Positions 9,244 to 18,610 of a stretch of 64,000 nucleotides of DNA are shown one piece after another. A model generated the notes under the pieces. The model was not told where the DNA came from, made no database searches, and saw only the letters and a program-made list of their open reading frames with translations. How positions within the stretch are numbered: the stretch's first letter is position 1; every line of letters begins with the position of its first letter. The DNA lies in NCBI RefSeq assembly GCF_002285435.1, contig NZ_NSBT01000026.1, forward strand, positions 310,001 through 374,000. The letters run 5' to 3'. The position numbers and the translations under genes were made by a program. The DNA comes from Actibacterium ureilyticum. Lineage in GTDB: Bacteria > Pseudomonadota > Alphaproteobacteria > Rhodobacterales > Rhodobacteraceae.

Positions 9244-10464
9244 CTATTCCCTGAATGTCGGGGCGACGGGCACCCCGTCGGTCACGAACTCCTGCCCGAT
9301 GACGATAATATCCGCGATTTCGGGCAATCCGTGGACCCAGACGCCCTCGACCGTGTCGCGCAGGACGTGAACGGGCAGAAATTGGGCATGTCGTTCGGCA
9401 TCGACGATCCGGACGCCGATCTTGCCATCGTCATTCAGCGTCAGCGCCGATTGCGGCAACAGATGCGCCACGGCCTCGCCCGCGGTCATCACGATTTCGG
9501 CGGTCTGGCCGTCGCGGATCGACAGATCGGCGTTTTCCACGTCCGCCTCGACCCGGAAGGTGCGGGTGGTTTCATCCGCCGACCGGCTGAGAAAGCTGAC
9601 CGCGCCCGCCACCTGCCGCCCCGAGGCCAGCCGTGCCTCGACCGGGCTGTTCAGGGTGATCTTGTCGATATCGGTTTCCGGCAGGAACCCCACCAGCTTG
9701 ATCGGGTCCAGCTGGATCACCGTCGCGCAGGTCGTGCCGGCCTGCAACAGGCTGCCCAGCTCGGCGCTGTCGGTTTCCAGAAGCCCCGCGAAGGGGGCGT
9801 CGATGGTCAGCCGTTCGATTTCCTTCTTGGCCGATGCCACGGCGGCTTCGGCGGCGCGGATCGCGCTCTGGGCGGTTTCCAGCCCGGATTTGGCGGCCTC
9901 GACCCCGGCCTCGGCCGACGAAACCGCCGCCGCCGTCGCCGCCGCGCGGGTTTCCGAGGCATAGCCATCGTCGCGCAGGCGCGCCGCGGCGCGGTCGTTG
10001 ATATTCGCCTCGTTCAGCAGCGCCTGTGCCTCGATCAGGCGGGCCGCCGCCGATGGCAGCCCGGCGCGGGCCTCGGCCAGACGGGCCTCTGTCTCCAGCA
10101 ATGTCGCCTCGCGCGTCCCGGGGTCGATCTGGCACAGGGTCTGGCCCGCTTCGACAAAAGCGCCCTTGCGCAGCGGGGCCGAGATCACGGTGCCGGTGGT
10201 TTCGGCGCGCACCTCGACCGACCGGGCGGCTTCGGTCCGGCCCCGCACCAGCACGCTACCGGTGACCGTCTGGGCCTGCGACCGGCGGGCCACGACCGAC
10301 ACGCGGTGGGCGTCCTCGGGGTCGGCGGGGGTGGCGTCGGCCTGTGCGGCCTCGGGCTCTTTCGGGGTGACACCGGCCACAGCGAGAAGCCAGTCCCGCT
10401 GCAACACCAATAGGTAGAGCGCCACGGCAACCAGGCAGGCTGTCAGAATTGACACGATACGCAT
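9244..10464 (-). CDS. RND efflux periplasmic adaptor (HlyD/AcrA membrane fusion protein)
   Basis: A 406-residue adaptor with an N-terminal membrane anchor (ILTACLVAVALYLLVLQ), a split lipoyl domain, a long Ala/Glu-rich helical hairpin (about residues 115-215) and beta-barrel regions after it (residues 220-400), as in AcrA. It would link the downstream RND permease to an outer-membrane channel. GAGGATC precedes the ATG at 10464. Its stop codon lies only 5 bases before the permease ATG, so the two are translationally coupled. It is divergent from yfgM across a 218-base spacer that holds a possible operator. Confidence 0.92.
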   Translation of the reverse strand: MRIVSILTACLVAVALYLLVLQRDWLLAVAGVTPKEPEAAQADATPADPEDAHRVSVVARRSQAQTVTGSVLVRGRTEAARSVEVRAETTGTVISAPLRKGAFVEAGQTLCQIDPGTREATLLETEARLAEARAGLPSAAARLIEAQALLNEANINDRAAARLRDDGYASETRAAATAAAVSSAEAGVEAAKSGLETAQSAIRAAEAAVASAKKEIERLTIDAPFAGLLETDSAELGSLLQAGTTCATVIQLDPIKLVGFLPETDIDKITLNSPVEARLASGRQVAGAVSFLSRSADETTRTFRVEADVENADLSIRDGQTAEIVMTAGEAVAHLLPQSALTLNDDGKIGVRIVDAERHAQFLPVHVLRDTVEGVWVHGLPEIADIIVIGQEFVTDGVPVAPTFRE

Positions 10465-10545
10465 GTGATCCTCGAGATTTGTCGGCCCATCTGGAATATG
10501 GTTCGGCGGCGTGGCTATTCCAACCGGTGGCTGCGCAGAGATTTC

Positions 10546-10568
10546 CTAAACTACTCGGTTCAATTTAG
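10546..10568. promoter_or_regulatory. Imperfect dyad upstream of RND efflux operon
   Basis: Bases 10546-10552 (CTAAACT) and 10562-10568 (AATTTAG) form arms matching at 6 of 7 positions across a 9-base spacer, about 80-100 bases upstream of the membrane fusion gene and in an otherwise GC-rich divergent spacer. Size and place fit a TetR- or MarR-type efflux repressor operator, but no such regulator is adjacent, so this is only a suggestion. Confidence 0.25.
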
Positions 10569-10618
10569 AGGCTTTGAATTTGACTTGCAAGCTTTCAGCG
10601 GCTGCCCGCGTGCGGGGC

Positions 10619-10646
10619 TTGGCAATTGCGCAATCGGTGCGATAAG
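10619..10646 (+). promoter_or_regulatory. Possible sigma-70 type promoter for yfgM-bamB-der
   Basis: TTGGCA at 10619-10624, a 16-base spacer and GATAAG at 10641-10646 lie 37 bases upstream of the yfgM ATG. This is the best -35/-10 pair in the spacer. Alphaproteobacterial promoters are poorly predicted by eye, so confidence is low. Confidence 0.3.
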
Positions 10647-10682
10647 TAACGCCGACATACGTGATGCAAAAGGCAGGCCGGG

Positions 10683-11333
10683 ATGAGCAACAGCGACAGT
10701 TTCATTGACGAGGTGACCGAAGAGGTCCGCCGCGACCAGCTCTATGCGAAATTCCGCCGCTATGGCTGGATCGCGGTGCTGGCGGTGCTGTTGCTGGTGG
10801 GCGGCGCGGCCTATAGCGAATGGCAAAAGGCGCGCGCGCAGGCCGCCGCACAGGCGCTGGGCGACAATCTGATCGCCGCGCTGGGCGCGCCGGATACCGC
10901 CGCCCGTGCCGCCGCGCTGGATGCGCTGGCACTGGATGCGGCGCCGGGGGCGCTGCGCGATCTGCTGGCCGCGGGCGAGGAAAGCACGGCCGACGATCGC
11001 AGCCCGGCCATCGATCGTCTGACTGCCCTGGCCGATGACAGCACCGCGCCTGTGGTCTATCGCCACCTGGCCGCTTTGAAAGCGGTGTGGCTGATGGGGC
11101 AGGACAGCGATGCCGACCAGCGCCGGGCGCTGTTGCAGCCGCTGTCCCAGGCCGGTCAGCCCTTTGCGCCGCTGGCCCAGGAACAGCTGGCGCTGATCGC
11201 GGTCGAAACCGGCGACACGGCGGCGGCGGTCGCGCAGCTGCGCGATCTTATCAACAGCACCGAGGCATCGGTGGGCTTGCGTCAGCGCGCCGCACAGTTG
11301 ATGGTGGCGCTGGGCGAGGATCCGGGCGCCTGA
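10683..11333 (+). CDS. YfgM-like tetratricopeptide protein (Sec translocon/OM assembly ancillary)
   Basis: A 216-residue protein with a short cytosolic N-terminus ending in RRYGW, one membrane helix (about residues 29-46, IAVLAVLLLVGGAAY) and an Ala/Leu-rich helical periplasmic part with TPR character. This fits the YfgM/TPR_21 family, which in E. coli is associated with SecYEG and periplasmic chaperones. The order yfgM-bamB-der is the same as in E. coli, which strengthens the assignment. GGCCGGG lies next to the ATG. It is separated from bamB by only 56 bases and is likely in one operon with it. Confidence 0.85.
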   Translation: MSNSDSFIDEVTEEVRRDQLYAKFRRYGWIAVLAVLLLVGGAAYSEWQKARAQAAAQALGDNLIAALGAPDTAARAAALDALALDAAPGALRDLLAAGEESTADDRSPAIDRLTALADDSTAPVVYRHLAALKAVWLMGQDSDADQRRALLQPLSQAGQPFAPLAQEQLALIAVETGDTAAAVAQLRDLINSTEASVGLRQRAAQLMVALGEDPGA

Positions 11334-11389
11334 GCGGTCGGGAATGCGGCCGGAACCGGCCGGGCGAAATTTGGAATTGGGTGGTGACT

Positions 11390-12703
11390 GTGACCAAGAC
11401 GATGACGTTTGTGATGCTGCTGGCTCTGGTTGCCGCCTGCTCGCAGGAGGAAATCCTGCCGGGCGAGCGTATCGGCGTGCGCGAGGCGCTGGAAATCGAC
11501 GGCGCCGGGGACGCGGCGGGCGCCGTCAACCGGGCCGTGCCCATCAACCTGCCCGCACCGGTGGCGCTGGCCGAATGGCCGCAGCGCGCCGGCAGCGCCA
11601 GCCACGCGGTGCCGCACGCAGCGCTGAACGCCACGCTGACCCGGGTCTGGTCGGTCTCGATCGGGGCGGGCGACAGCCGCAAATACAAGATCACCGCCGA
11701 TCCCGTCGTTGGTGGCGGGCGCGTCTATACGCTGGACTCGCGCAGCGCGGTCCGGGCGTTTTCGACCAGCGGCGACCTGCTTTGGAGCGCGGATCTGACG
11801 CCTGCGTCCGAGCGCAACCAGGATGCCACGGGCGGCGGTCTGGCCTATGAGAACGGCCAGGTTTTCGCTACCACGGGCTTTGGCGCGCTGGCGGCGCTGG
11901 ACGCGGCCACGGGCGAAATCCAGTGGACCCAGCGCACCGATTCCGCCGTTACCGCCGCCCCGGCGGTCAAGGACGGCATCGTCTATGTGGTCAGCCGCGA
12001 CAACCAGGCCTGGGCGGTCAAGGCCGAAGATGGCCGCGTGCAATGGCAATTGCCTGGCACGCCGTCGCCCTCGGGCCTGTTGGGCGGGGCCGCACCCGCC
12101 GTGTCGGACCGGCTGGCGATCTTCCCCTTTGCCTCGTCCGAGGTCGTGGCGACCCTGCGCAAAAGCGGCATCCGTGTCTGGGGCGCCTCGGTCGCGGGGC
12201 AGCGGCGCGGGCGGGTCTATGCCCGCGTGACCGACATTACCGGCGATCCGGTGATCAATGGCGATGTGGTCTATGTCGGCAATCAGTCGGGCCGCGTGGC
12301 AGCGATGCGCGCCGCCGGTGGCGCCCGGATCTGGACCGCGGAAGAGGGCGCCTATGGCCCGGTCTGGCCCGCGGGCGGTTCGGTCTTCCTGGTGTCGGAC
12401 CAGGGCGAGCTGGTGCGGCTGGACGCGGAAACCGGCGAACGGATCTGGGGCGTGCCGCTGCCCTATTTCACCAAACAGAAGCCCAAGCGGTTCAAGGCGA
12501 TCCATGCCAATCACGGCCCCGTTCTGGCGGGTGGACGGCTTCTGGTGGCCTCGGATGACGGGCTGATCCGGTCCTTCAACCCGGTCGATGGCACGCTTGT
12601 GTCGACCGTCGAGCTGCCCGGCGGCGCCACCACCAGCCCGGTCGTGGCCGGTGGAACGCTGTATGTCGTGTCGTCCAAGGGGCAACTCCACGCTTTCCGT
12701 TGA
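11390..12703 (+). CDS. bamB: BamB-like outer-membrane assembly lipoprotein (PQQ-type beta-propeller)
   Basis: About 437 residues. The N-terminus carries a lipobox, LLALVAACSQEE, so the mature protein should begin at Cys and be lipidated. The rest consists of repeated WxxxxG...G/Y-V beta-propeller blades (for example GGGRVYTLDSRSAVRAF and VYVVSRDNQAWAVKAEDG), the PQQ-like eight-blade fold of BamB. It would act in the BAM complex that inserts beta-barrels into the outer membrane. The start is uncertain: GTG codons at 11381, 11384 and 11390 and an ATG at 11402 are all in frame; 11390 gives a normal short n-region before the lipobox. It lies between yfgM and der. Confidence 0.9.
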   Translation: MTKTMTFVMLLALVAACSQEEILPGERIGVREALEIDGAGDAAGAVNRAVPINLPAPVALAEWPQRAGSASHAVPHAALNATLTRVWSVSIGAGDSRKYKITADPVVGGGRVYTLDSRSAVRAFSTSGDLLWSADLTPASERNQDATGGGLAYENGQVFATTGFGALAALDAATGEIQWTQRTDSAVTAAPAVKDGIVYVVSRDNQAWAVKAEDGRVQWQLPGTPSPSGLLGGAAPAVSDRLAIFPFASSEVVATLRKSGIRVWGASVAGQRRGRVYARVTDITGDPVINGDVVYVGNQSGRVAAMRAAGGARIWTAEEGAYGPVWPAGGSVFLVSDQGELVRLDAETGERIWGVPLPYFTKQKPKRFKAIHANHGPVLAGGRLLVASDDGLIRSFNPVDGTLVSTVELPGGATTSPVVAGGTLYVVSSKGQLHAFR

Positions 12704-12751
12704 CGCGGAACTGGTGTAACGCGGCAGCTTGATCTGTTTCGGAGCCGCTCG

Positions 12752-14209
12752 ATGAGCTTTACCCTGGCCCTTGTGGGCCGCCCCAATGTCGGGAAATCGA
12801 CCCTGTTCAACCGCCTGGTTGGCAAACGCCTGGCCCTGGTCGACGACCAGCCGGGCGTCACGCGCGACCTGCGCGAGGGCGAGGCGCGGCTGGGCGACCT
12901 GAATTTCACCGTGATCGACACCGCCGGTCTGGAAGAGGCCACCGATGACAGCCTGCAGGGCCGGATGCGGCGGCTGACCGAACGTGCGGTCGAAATGGCC
13001 GATGTGTGCCTGTTCATGATCGACGCGCGCGCCGGTGTGCTGCCCGCGGACGAGGTCTTTGCCGACATCCTGCGCCGCAAATCGGCCCATGTGATCCTGG
13101 CCGCCAACAAGGGCGAGGGCTCCGCCGCCGATGCCGGCGTGCTCGAGGCGTTTGCGCTGGGCCTGGGCGAGCCGCTGCGCCTGTCGGCTGAACATGGCGA
13201 GGGGATGGGCGAGCTTCTGTCCGTGCTGATGCCGCTGGCCGAGAAGTTCGCCGAACGCGCCGCGCAGGACGCGCCGGAAACGGATGTGGATGTCGACGAC
13301 GATGCCACCGACGGTCCACGCCCGCTGACCCGCGACAAACCGCTGCAGGTCGCCGTGGTGGGCCGCCCCAACGCGGGCAAATCCACCCTGATCAACGCGA
13401 TCCTGGGCGAGGACAAGCTGTTGACCGGCCCCGAGGCCGGGATCACCCGCGACGCGATCTCGACCCAGATCGACTGGATGGGCACCCCGGTGCGGATCTG
13501 GGACACCGCCGGCATGCGCAAACGCGCCAAGGTGCAGGAAAAGCTCGAGAAACTGTCGGTCTCGGACGGTCTGCGCGCGGTGAAATTCGCCGAGGTCGTC
13601 GTGGTGCTGCTAGATGTGGGCATCCCGTTCGAACAGCAGGACCTGCGCATCGCCGACCTGGCCGAGCGCGAGGGTCGCGCGGTGGTTGTCGCCGTGAACA
13701 AATGGGACTTGGAAGAGGACCGCCAAGGCAAGCTGAAGGAACTGCGCGAGGAATTCGCGCGCCTGCTGCCGCAGCTCAAGGGCGCGCCGCTGGTCACCGT
13801 GTCGGCCAAGACGGGCCGGGGGCTGGACCGTCTGCACGCCGCGATCCTGAAGGCGAACGACGTCTGGAACCGCCGCGTGCCCACCGCCGCGCTGAACCGC
13901 TGGCTGGGCGACATGGTCGAGGCACACCCGCCCCCCGCGCCGTCGGGCCGCCGGATCAAGCTGCGCTATATGACCCAAGCCAAGACCCGGCCGCCGGGTT
14001 TCGTGGTGATGTGCTCGAACCCCGAAAAAATGCCCGACAGCTATCGCCGTTACCTGATCAACGGCCTCCGCGAGGATTTCGACATGCCCGGCACGCCAAT
14101 CCGGCTGACCCTGCGCGGGCAGGGGGACAAGAACCCCTATAAGGACAAGAAGAAATCGACCCCCTCGCGGCTGCGCAAGCATCTGGGCAAGCCGTCACCC
14201 AAGGGCTGA
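12752..14209 (+). CDS. der: Ribosome biogenesis GTPase Der (EngA)
   Basis: A 485-residue protein with the double-GTPase layout unique to Der. The first G domain opens at residue 8 with GRPNVGKST and has DTAG near 54. The second opens near residue 205 with GRPNAGKST, has DTAG near 250 and NKWD near 315. A C-terminal KH-like domain follows ([17 protein letters not shown]). Der acts in maturation of the 50S ribosomal subunit. An acidic linker ([12 protein letters not shown]) joins the G domains. The gene ends the yfgM-bamB-der run and is followed by repeat and hairpin sequence. Length and motifs are entirely typical. Confidence 0.97.
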   Translation: MSFTLALVGRPNVGKSTLFNRLVGKRLALVDDQPGVTRDLREGEARLGDLNFTVIDTAGLEEATDDSLQGRMRRLTERAVEMADVCLFMIDARAGVLPADEVFADILRRKSAHVILAANKGEGSAADAGVLEAFALGLGEPLRLSAEHGEGMGELLSVLMPLAEKFAERAAQDAPETDVDVDDDATDGPRPLTRDKPLQVAVVGRPNAGKSTLINAILGEDKLLTGPEAGITRDAISTQIDWMGTPVRIWDTAGMRKRAKVQEKLEKLSVSDGLRAVKFAEVVVVLLDVGIPFEQQDLRIADLAEREGRAVVVAVNKWDLEEDRQGKLKELREEFARLLPQLKGAPLVTVSAKTGRGLDRLHAAILKANDVWNRRVPTAALNRWLGDMVEAHPPPAPSGRRIKLRYMTQAKTRPPGFVVMCSNPEKMPDSYRRYLINGLREDFDMPGTPIRLTLRGQGDKNPYKDKKKSTPSRLRKHLGKPSPKG

Positions 14210-14260
14210 GGCGCAACCGGGGGAGGGGCGCTGCCCCTCTGGGCCGTTGGCCCATTCACC

Positions 14261-14327
14261 CCGGAGTATTTCGACCAAGAAGAAGCAAACGGTCTTTCAT
14301 TGTTCCCCAAATACTCCCGCCGGAGGC
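14261..14327. repeat. Intergenic repeat copy 1 (inverted pair)
   Basis: Bases 14298-14327 are identical over 30 bases to 50401-50430 and nearly so to the reverse complement at 25178-25207. Just upstream, 14261-14271 (CCGGAGTATTT) is an inverted partial copy, so here the element can fold as a long stem-loop downstream of der. Similar GGAGTATTT/AAATACTCC elements are, from memory, common in Rhodobacterales intergenic DNA. Between der and the GDPD gene (14210-14420) nothing else but hairpins was seen, including one at 14223-14239. Confidence 0.75.
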
Positions 14328-14360
14328 AACGCGCGCAGCGCGCCCGGCCCAACGGGATGA

Positions 14361-14382
14361 GACGCCCCCGGCAGGGGGCGTC
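14361..14382. terminator. GC-rich hairpin between der and GDPD gene
   Basis: A perfect 9-base stem (GACGCCCCC / GGGGGCGTC) with a GGCA loop lies in the convergent space between der (+) and the GDPD gene (-). There is no T-run on either side, so it is a hairpin of terminator type rather than a canonical intrinsic terminator. Confidence 0.45.
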
Positions 14383-14420
14383 GAAGACGGGCGGGAGCGG
14401 CCCGGTTCAGCGTCCAGGCG

Positions 14421-15626
14421 TCAGTTCTTGCCCATGCAGCTGGCGTAATAGGTCACGGTGGCGGGCCAGTCGCTGAAGATGCCCACGACCCCGACCTTTT
14501 CGGCCAGTGCGTCGATCACCGGATACATGTCGCCATCGCTGTCGATCACATCCGCGACCGACTGGTAATACCAGCCGCCGCCGGTGGTCAGGGGACCCGA
14601 GCGTTCGATGGTCCAGGTGATGATCTTCAACCCGGCGTCGTTCGCGGCGGTGGCCAGGGCCGATGGCACGATCTGGTCATCCTCGACCGTCAGCAGCATC
14701 CAGGTCGGCGGCGCGATATAGTTCACGCCCATCGCCTTCAGCTCTTCCATCGAGTTTGGCCAGGTGGCGGGGTCCATGGGCGAATAGCCCTCGATATCGT
14801 ATTCATCCATCAGATAGACCGCCTGGGCGCCGAATTCCGGCTCGGCCTCGATCCAGTATTTGATCACATCCAGGTTGAAGCTTTGCGGCCAGACATCCGC
14901 GGGCGGGATGCCTGCGGCCTTGTATTCGTCGATCATCTTCTGGGCGTAGTCGTTCATGGTGAACCCATCGAAGGGCATGTCGACCGCCGGATCCTTCAGC
15001 TCGGGCGTGAATTTGGCGCCCAGCGATTTGAACAGCTCGATCGATTCCGCGTGGGTCATCAGCGTGGCGGGTTCGACCGCATGCATGTCGGTGCGCCAGC
15101 CGGCGGTGGCGTCCATATACCCCGCCAGATCGGTCGCGTCGGCATTGGCGGCGTCCATCTTCGGCGTCAGCGTCCGGAACTCGGCCAGGGTCAGGTCGCT
15201 GGTGCGGCATTCGGCGGTGGCCTTGGTGTCGCCCTGCGCCGGGGCAAACGGGGTCACGCAGGTGCGGGCCAGATCGGTCGCCAGGATATTGGTGGTCGTG
15301 TGCAGGTCGTTCTGGGCGTGCCGGCAGACCAGTTCCTTGTCCTTGGTGAAGGTCACGTCGCATTCCAGAATGCCCGCGCCGCTGCGCGCGGCGGCGACGT
15401 TGGCCTCGACCGTGTGTTCGGGGAACATCAGCTGCGCGCCGCGATGGCCGATGGAAAACAGCGTGCGCTTGAACGGTCCCTCGGCGCAGGATTGCAGCTT
15501 CTGCTTCAGGGCCCCGTCTTCCATCCGGTCGATCAGGTAATAGGGGCGGGGGCCGATGGTGACCACATCGGCGGCGGCGGCACCGGCCAGCATCGAAAGG
15601 GCAAGAACGGAAGTCGTCAGACGCAT
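14421..15626 (-). CDS. Periplasmic glycerophosphodiester phosphodiesterase family protein
   Basis: A 401-residue protein with a cleavable signal peptide ([19 protein letters not shown]). The mature part shows the GDPD core: [17 protein letters not shown] (catalytic HRG with E), then [17 protein letters not shown], the metal/acid-base EcDv...H motif. GDPDs hydrolyse glycerophosphodiesters to glycerol-3-phosphate and an alcohol in a TIM barrel using a divalent metal. CAGGAGA precedes the ATG at 15626; the longer upstream frame is not coding. No glpT/ugp transport gene is adjacent. The adjacent upstream spacer (15627-15839) is divergent with the next gene and holds nothing else recognisable. Confidence 0.9.
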   Translation of the reverse strand: MRLTTSVLALSMLAGAAAADVVTIGPRPYYLIDRMEDGALKQKLQSCAEGPFKRTLFSIGHRGAQLMFPEHTVEANVAAARSGAGILECDVTFTKDKELVCRHAQNDLHTTTNILATDLARTCVTPFAPAQGDTKATAECRTSDLTLAEFRTLTPKMDAANADATDLAGYMDATAGWRTDMHAVEPATLMTHAESIELFKSLGAKFTPELKDPAVDMPFDGFTMNDYAQKMIDEYKAAGIPPADVWPQSFNLDVIKYWIEAEPEFGAQAVYLMDEYDIEGYSPMDPATWPNSMEELKAMGVNYIAPPTWMLLTVEDDQIVPSALATAANDAGLKIITWTIERSGPLTTGGGWYYQSVADVIDSDGDMYPVIDALAEKVGVVGIFSDWPATVTYYASCMGKN

Positions 15627-15839
15627 CGTGTATTCTCCTGTTGGCATGTCGACCGGACCCGCATGGCGTGGATTGGTGACGCGGGCGTGATGGCTGCATG
15701 ACATATTCTTGAACCCTGTGGCGGTCACATTGGCGGGAGCCTGCCTGCCCGTAGCGGGACGGAAATCACCCCGCAGATGCCCGACCCGTGCCGCATTTGC
15801 CCGCCAGACAGGGGCCGGTGGACCCCGTGGGACGGACAG

Positions 15840-16781
15840 ATGACAAGGCAAGAGATCACATATCGGCTGTATCGCCTGCGCAGGCTGCTGGTGGCGGGCA
15901 GCCTGTTGCCGCTGGCCGGTCTGGCCATTGGCGCACAGATCAGCGGGCTGGGCGGGATCCTGACGGGATGGGCGCCGCTTGCGGTTGCGGGCCTGGGCCT
16001 GGCGGTGCTGACCGCGCTGCTGCTGCGGTTCCCCAATTCGATGATCGAAGGGGTTGCGCTTTCGCTGAGCCTGACGCTGACACTGGCGCTGGTGCCGCTG
16101 ATCGACAGCCGCGCGCATTTCGCCGACCTGTTCCTGCCCGGCGGTGGGGGCGGGGCCGATGCGGCGGTGCATATGGCGCTGGCCTGGATGCTGGGCTTTT
16201 TCGCGCTTGTGCCGGCCATCGCTTTGCTGGACAGGGTGCGGATCGGGCAATCGACCGTGGTGTCCACCCTGCGCTACGATCTGGCGCCTGACGCGGCGTT
16301 CGACGCGCTGACGCTGAAACCCGATGTGACATCGCCCGACCGCCAGACCGGCACGCCGGACCGCGACGGGTTCTTCGACGTGACCGTCTGGTATGACGGC
16401 GCCGACCCCGAAACATTCGCGCCCGCGCGGCAAAGCCATACCTATCGCGCCCGCATTGTCGAGGCCGCGCCGCTGCGCCAGGTGACCGCCACGGTGCTGC
16501 AGGTCCAGGGCCGCACCAGCACCTCGGTCAGCGAGGTCCGGGTGACCCCCAGCGATGACGGCTGCCTGTGCGAAAGCCGCGAGGTGCAGGATCACCTGAC
16601 ACTGCTGTCGCGCATGAATTTTTGGCTCGCCGATTATGGTGCGGATTACCTGCAAGGGGCGCTGGACGAGGCCGCGGGCCGCGAGAGCCCCGCGCTTTGC
16701 CGCCAGTCGCAGCGGACATTCATGGGCTGGCTGGCCAGCACCATGAAACGGCAGGGCCCGGCAGGCGCCGATCCCGAATAG
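15840..16781 (+). CDS. Uncharacterised membrane protein with a polar C-terminal domain
   Basis: A 313-residue protein. Residues 15-130 contain about four hydrophobic helices ([35 protein letters not shown]; a third; [19 protein letters not shown]). The second half is soluble and beta-rich, with a Cys-rich [11 protein letters not shown] turn near residue 243. It resembles SRPBCC-type polyketide cyclase/START-like folds in pattern only ([20 protein letters not shown]), which is a guess. The start was set at ATG 15840 after GGGACGG; an earlier in-frame ATG at 15777 adds a Cys/Pro-rich leader unlikely to be real. No operon partner is clear. Confidence 0.65.
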   Translation: MTRQEITYRLYRLRRLLVAGSLLPLAGLAIGAQISGLGGILTGWAPLAVAGLGLAVLTALLLRFPNSMIEGVALSLSLTLTLALVPLIDSRAHFADLFLPGGGGGADAAVHMALAWMLGFFALVPAIALLDRVRIGQSTVVSTLRYDLAPDAAFDALTLKPDVTSPDRQTGTPDRDGFFDVTVWYDGADPETFAPARQSHTYRARIVEAAPLRQVTATVLQVQGRTSTSVSEVRVTPSDDGCLCESREVQDHLTLLSRMNFWLADYGADYLQGALDEAAGRESPALCRQSQRTFMGWLASTMKRQGPAGADPE

Positions 16782-16843
16782 GCGGCGCCGGATCGGACAT
16801 CGCCGCGCTTGCGCCAAGCCCGTGGTTTTGCAATGCCATCGGC

Positions 16844-17290
16844 ATGCAAAACTCGCCTGCCGTCACCGCATCTAAACGCTTCCTGGACGGGGTCTGGACC
16901 GGCCCGGCGCCGAGCCTGCCAGAGCTGGTCGTCTTATTGGACAGGCTGCTGGTCAGCTATCATGACACCCCTGACGCCAAGGCGCCGTATGGCGAGTTCG
17001 ATCCGCCGGGTAATGACTGGAAAACGCTTTATGAACAGGCAGGCCAGCGCTTTCCGGGGCTGGGGCTTTATCCAACAGCCGATCCGACGGAACCGGAATC
17101 AGGCGCATTGATGATGGGCGATGCCATTGACGACATCGCCGATATCACCGCCGATCTGCAAACGGTCGTGTGGTATGCCGATCATCACGGCGCGGCCTAT
17201 GCCGACGCGTATTTCAGGGACTTCCACTTCCATTGGGGCCAACACGCGCGCGAGTTGCTGGTTCTGTTGCACGCGCTGACGCACCGATAG
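16844..17290 (+). CDS. DUF5063-like small soluble protein
   Basis: A 148-residue helical protein. The block [20 protein letters not shown] near residue 90, followed by [19 protein letters not shown] at the C-terminus, resembles the DUF5063 family as I remember it. The function of this family is not known. The gene begins 62 bases after the membrane protein and converges with serS, ending 6 bases before the serS stop. No strong ribosome-binding site precedes the ATG at 16844, so the start is tentative. Confidence 0.65.
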   Translation: MQNSPAVTASKRFLDGVWTGPAPSLPELVVLLDRLLVSYHDTPDAKAPYGEFDPPGNDWKTLYEQAGQRFPGLGLYPTADPTEPESGALMMGDAIDDIADITADLQTVVWYADHHGAAYADAYFRDFHFHWGQHARELLVLLHALTHR

Positions 17291-17296
17291 GCGCAC

Positions 17297-18589
17297 TCAG
17301 ACCAGCGCGCCCTCGGCCGAAATCCGCGTCTTGCCGCCCAGCCATGGGTGCAGCGCCTTGGGCAGGTCGACCGAGCCGTCGGCCTGCTGGCCGTTTTCCA
17401 GCACCGCGATCAGACAGCGCCCCACCGCCAGGCCCGAACCGTTCAGCGTGTGTACGAATTGCGGCTTGCCGCCATCGGCGGGCTTGAACCGTGCGTTCAT
17501 GCGGCGGGCCTGGAAATCGCCGGTGGTCGAGACCGAGCTGATCTCGCGATAGGTGTTCTGACCGGGCAGCCAGGCCTCGATATCAAATGTCCGGCGCGCG
17601 CCGAAGCCCATGTCGCCGGTGCACAGCACCACGGTGCGATAGGGGATCTCCAGCCGCTCCAGCAGGTCCTCGGCACAGCGCAGCATGCGTTTCTGTTCGG
17701 CGTCGGATTGGTCGGGATGAGTGATCGACACCATCTCGACCTTTTCGAACTGGTGCTGGCGCAGCATGCCGGCGGTGTCGCGGCCCGCGCTGCCGGCTTC
17801 GGAGCGGAAACATTGCGTATGCGCTGTCAAGCGGATGGGCAGGGCGCCCTCGTCCAGCACATCGCCCGCAACGGAATAGGTCAGCGTGACCTCGGACGTC
17901 GGGATCAGCCACCAGCCATTGGTGGTCTGATAGCTGTCATCGCCAAACTTCGGCAGCTTGTCGGTGCCATACATCGCCTCGTCCCGCACCAGAACGGGGG
18001 TCGTGGTTTCGGTCAGGCCATTGTCGGCGGTGTGGGTGTCCAGCATGAACTGCGCCAGCGCCCGGTGGACCCGCGCCACCGCCCCGCGCAACAGGACAAA
18101 CCGGCTGCCCGAGACCTTGGCGGCGGTTTCGAAATCCATGCCGGGGATCACGCCCGCGATTTCGTAATGCTCTTTGGGGGCGAAATCGAAGGCGCGCGGC
18201 GTGCCCCAGCGGTTGACCTCGACATTGTCATCTTCGTCCGCGCCATCGGGCACGTCGCCCGCGGGCAGGTTCGGGATCCGCGCCAGCATGTCGGTGAGCT
18301 TCGCATCCTCGGCCTTGGCCTCGTCATTCAGGCGCGCGACCTCGGCCTTCTTCTCGGCCACCAGGGCGCGCAGGCGCTCGAATTCGGCCTCGTCGCCGCT
18401 CGCCTTGGCTGCGCCCACGGATTTGGAGGCCTTGTTCTGCTCGGCCTGCGCGGTCTCGGCGGCCAGGATCTTTTCCCGCCGTGCGGCATCCAGCGCCAGG
18501 ATCTCGGACGACACCGGCGCATCCCCGCGACGGGCCAGGGCCGCGTCAAAAGCGGCGGGATTTTCGCGGATGGCTTTGATGTCGTGCAT
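17297..18589 (-). CDS. serS: Seryl-tRNA synthetase
   Basis: A 430-residue class II aminoacyl-tRNA synthetase that charges tRNA-Ser (and tRNA-Sec where present) with serine. The N-terminal coiled-coil arm that grips the long variable arm of tRNA-Ser spans about residues 30-100 ([20 protein letters not shown]...). Motif 2 is seen as [20 protein letters not shown] and motif 3 as [20 protein letters not shown] near the C-terminus. The ATG at 18589 gives the standard [15 protein letters not shown] start. In relatives serS usually lies beside tatC and surE, which here are about 30 kb away. Confidence 0.97.
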   Translation of the reverse strand: MHDIKAIRENPAAFDAALARRGDAPVSSEILALDAARREKILAAETAQAEQNKASKSVGAAKASGDEAEFERLRALVAEKKAEVARLNDEAKAEDAKLTDMLARIPNLPAGDVPDGADEDDNVEVNRWGTPRAFDFAPKEHYEIAGVIPGMDFETAAKVSGSRFVLLRGAVARVHRALAQFMLDTHTADNGLTETTTPVLVRDEAMYGTDKLPKFGDDSYQTTNGWWLIPTSEVTLTYSVAGDVLDEGALPIRLTAHTQCFRSEAGSAGRDTAGMLRQHQFEKVEMVSITHPDQSDAEQKRMLRCAEDLLERLEIPYRTVVLCTGDMGFGARRTFDIEAWLPGQNTYREISSVSTTGDFQARRMNARFKPADGGKPQFVHTLNGSGLAVGRCLIAVLENGQQADGSVDLPKALHPWLGGKTRISAEGALV

Positions 18590-18610
18590 GGGATGGCTCC
18601 AACCGATGAT

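Noticed and set aside
6929-9370. Long open frame on the plus strand over the RND permease
   Set aside because: The frame is antisense to a well-conserved pump, has Arg/His/Gln-rich composition typical of GC-rich shadow frames, and no domain.
15627-16817. N-terminal extension of the GDPD gene
   Set aside because: The extra region runs antisense over another gene, and a normal signal peptide with its own ribosome-binding site starts at 15626.
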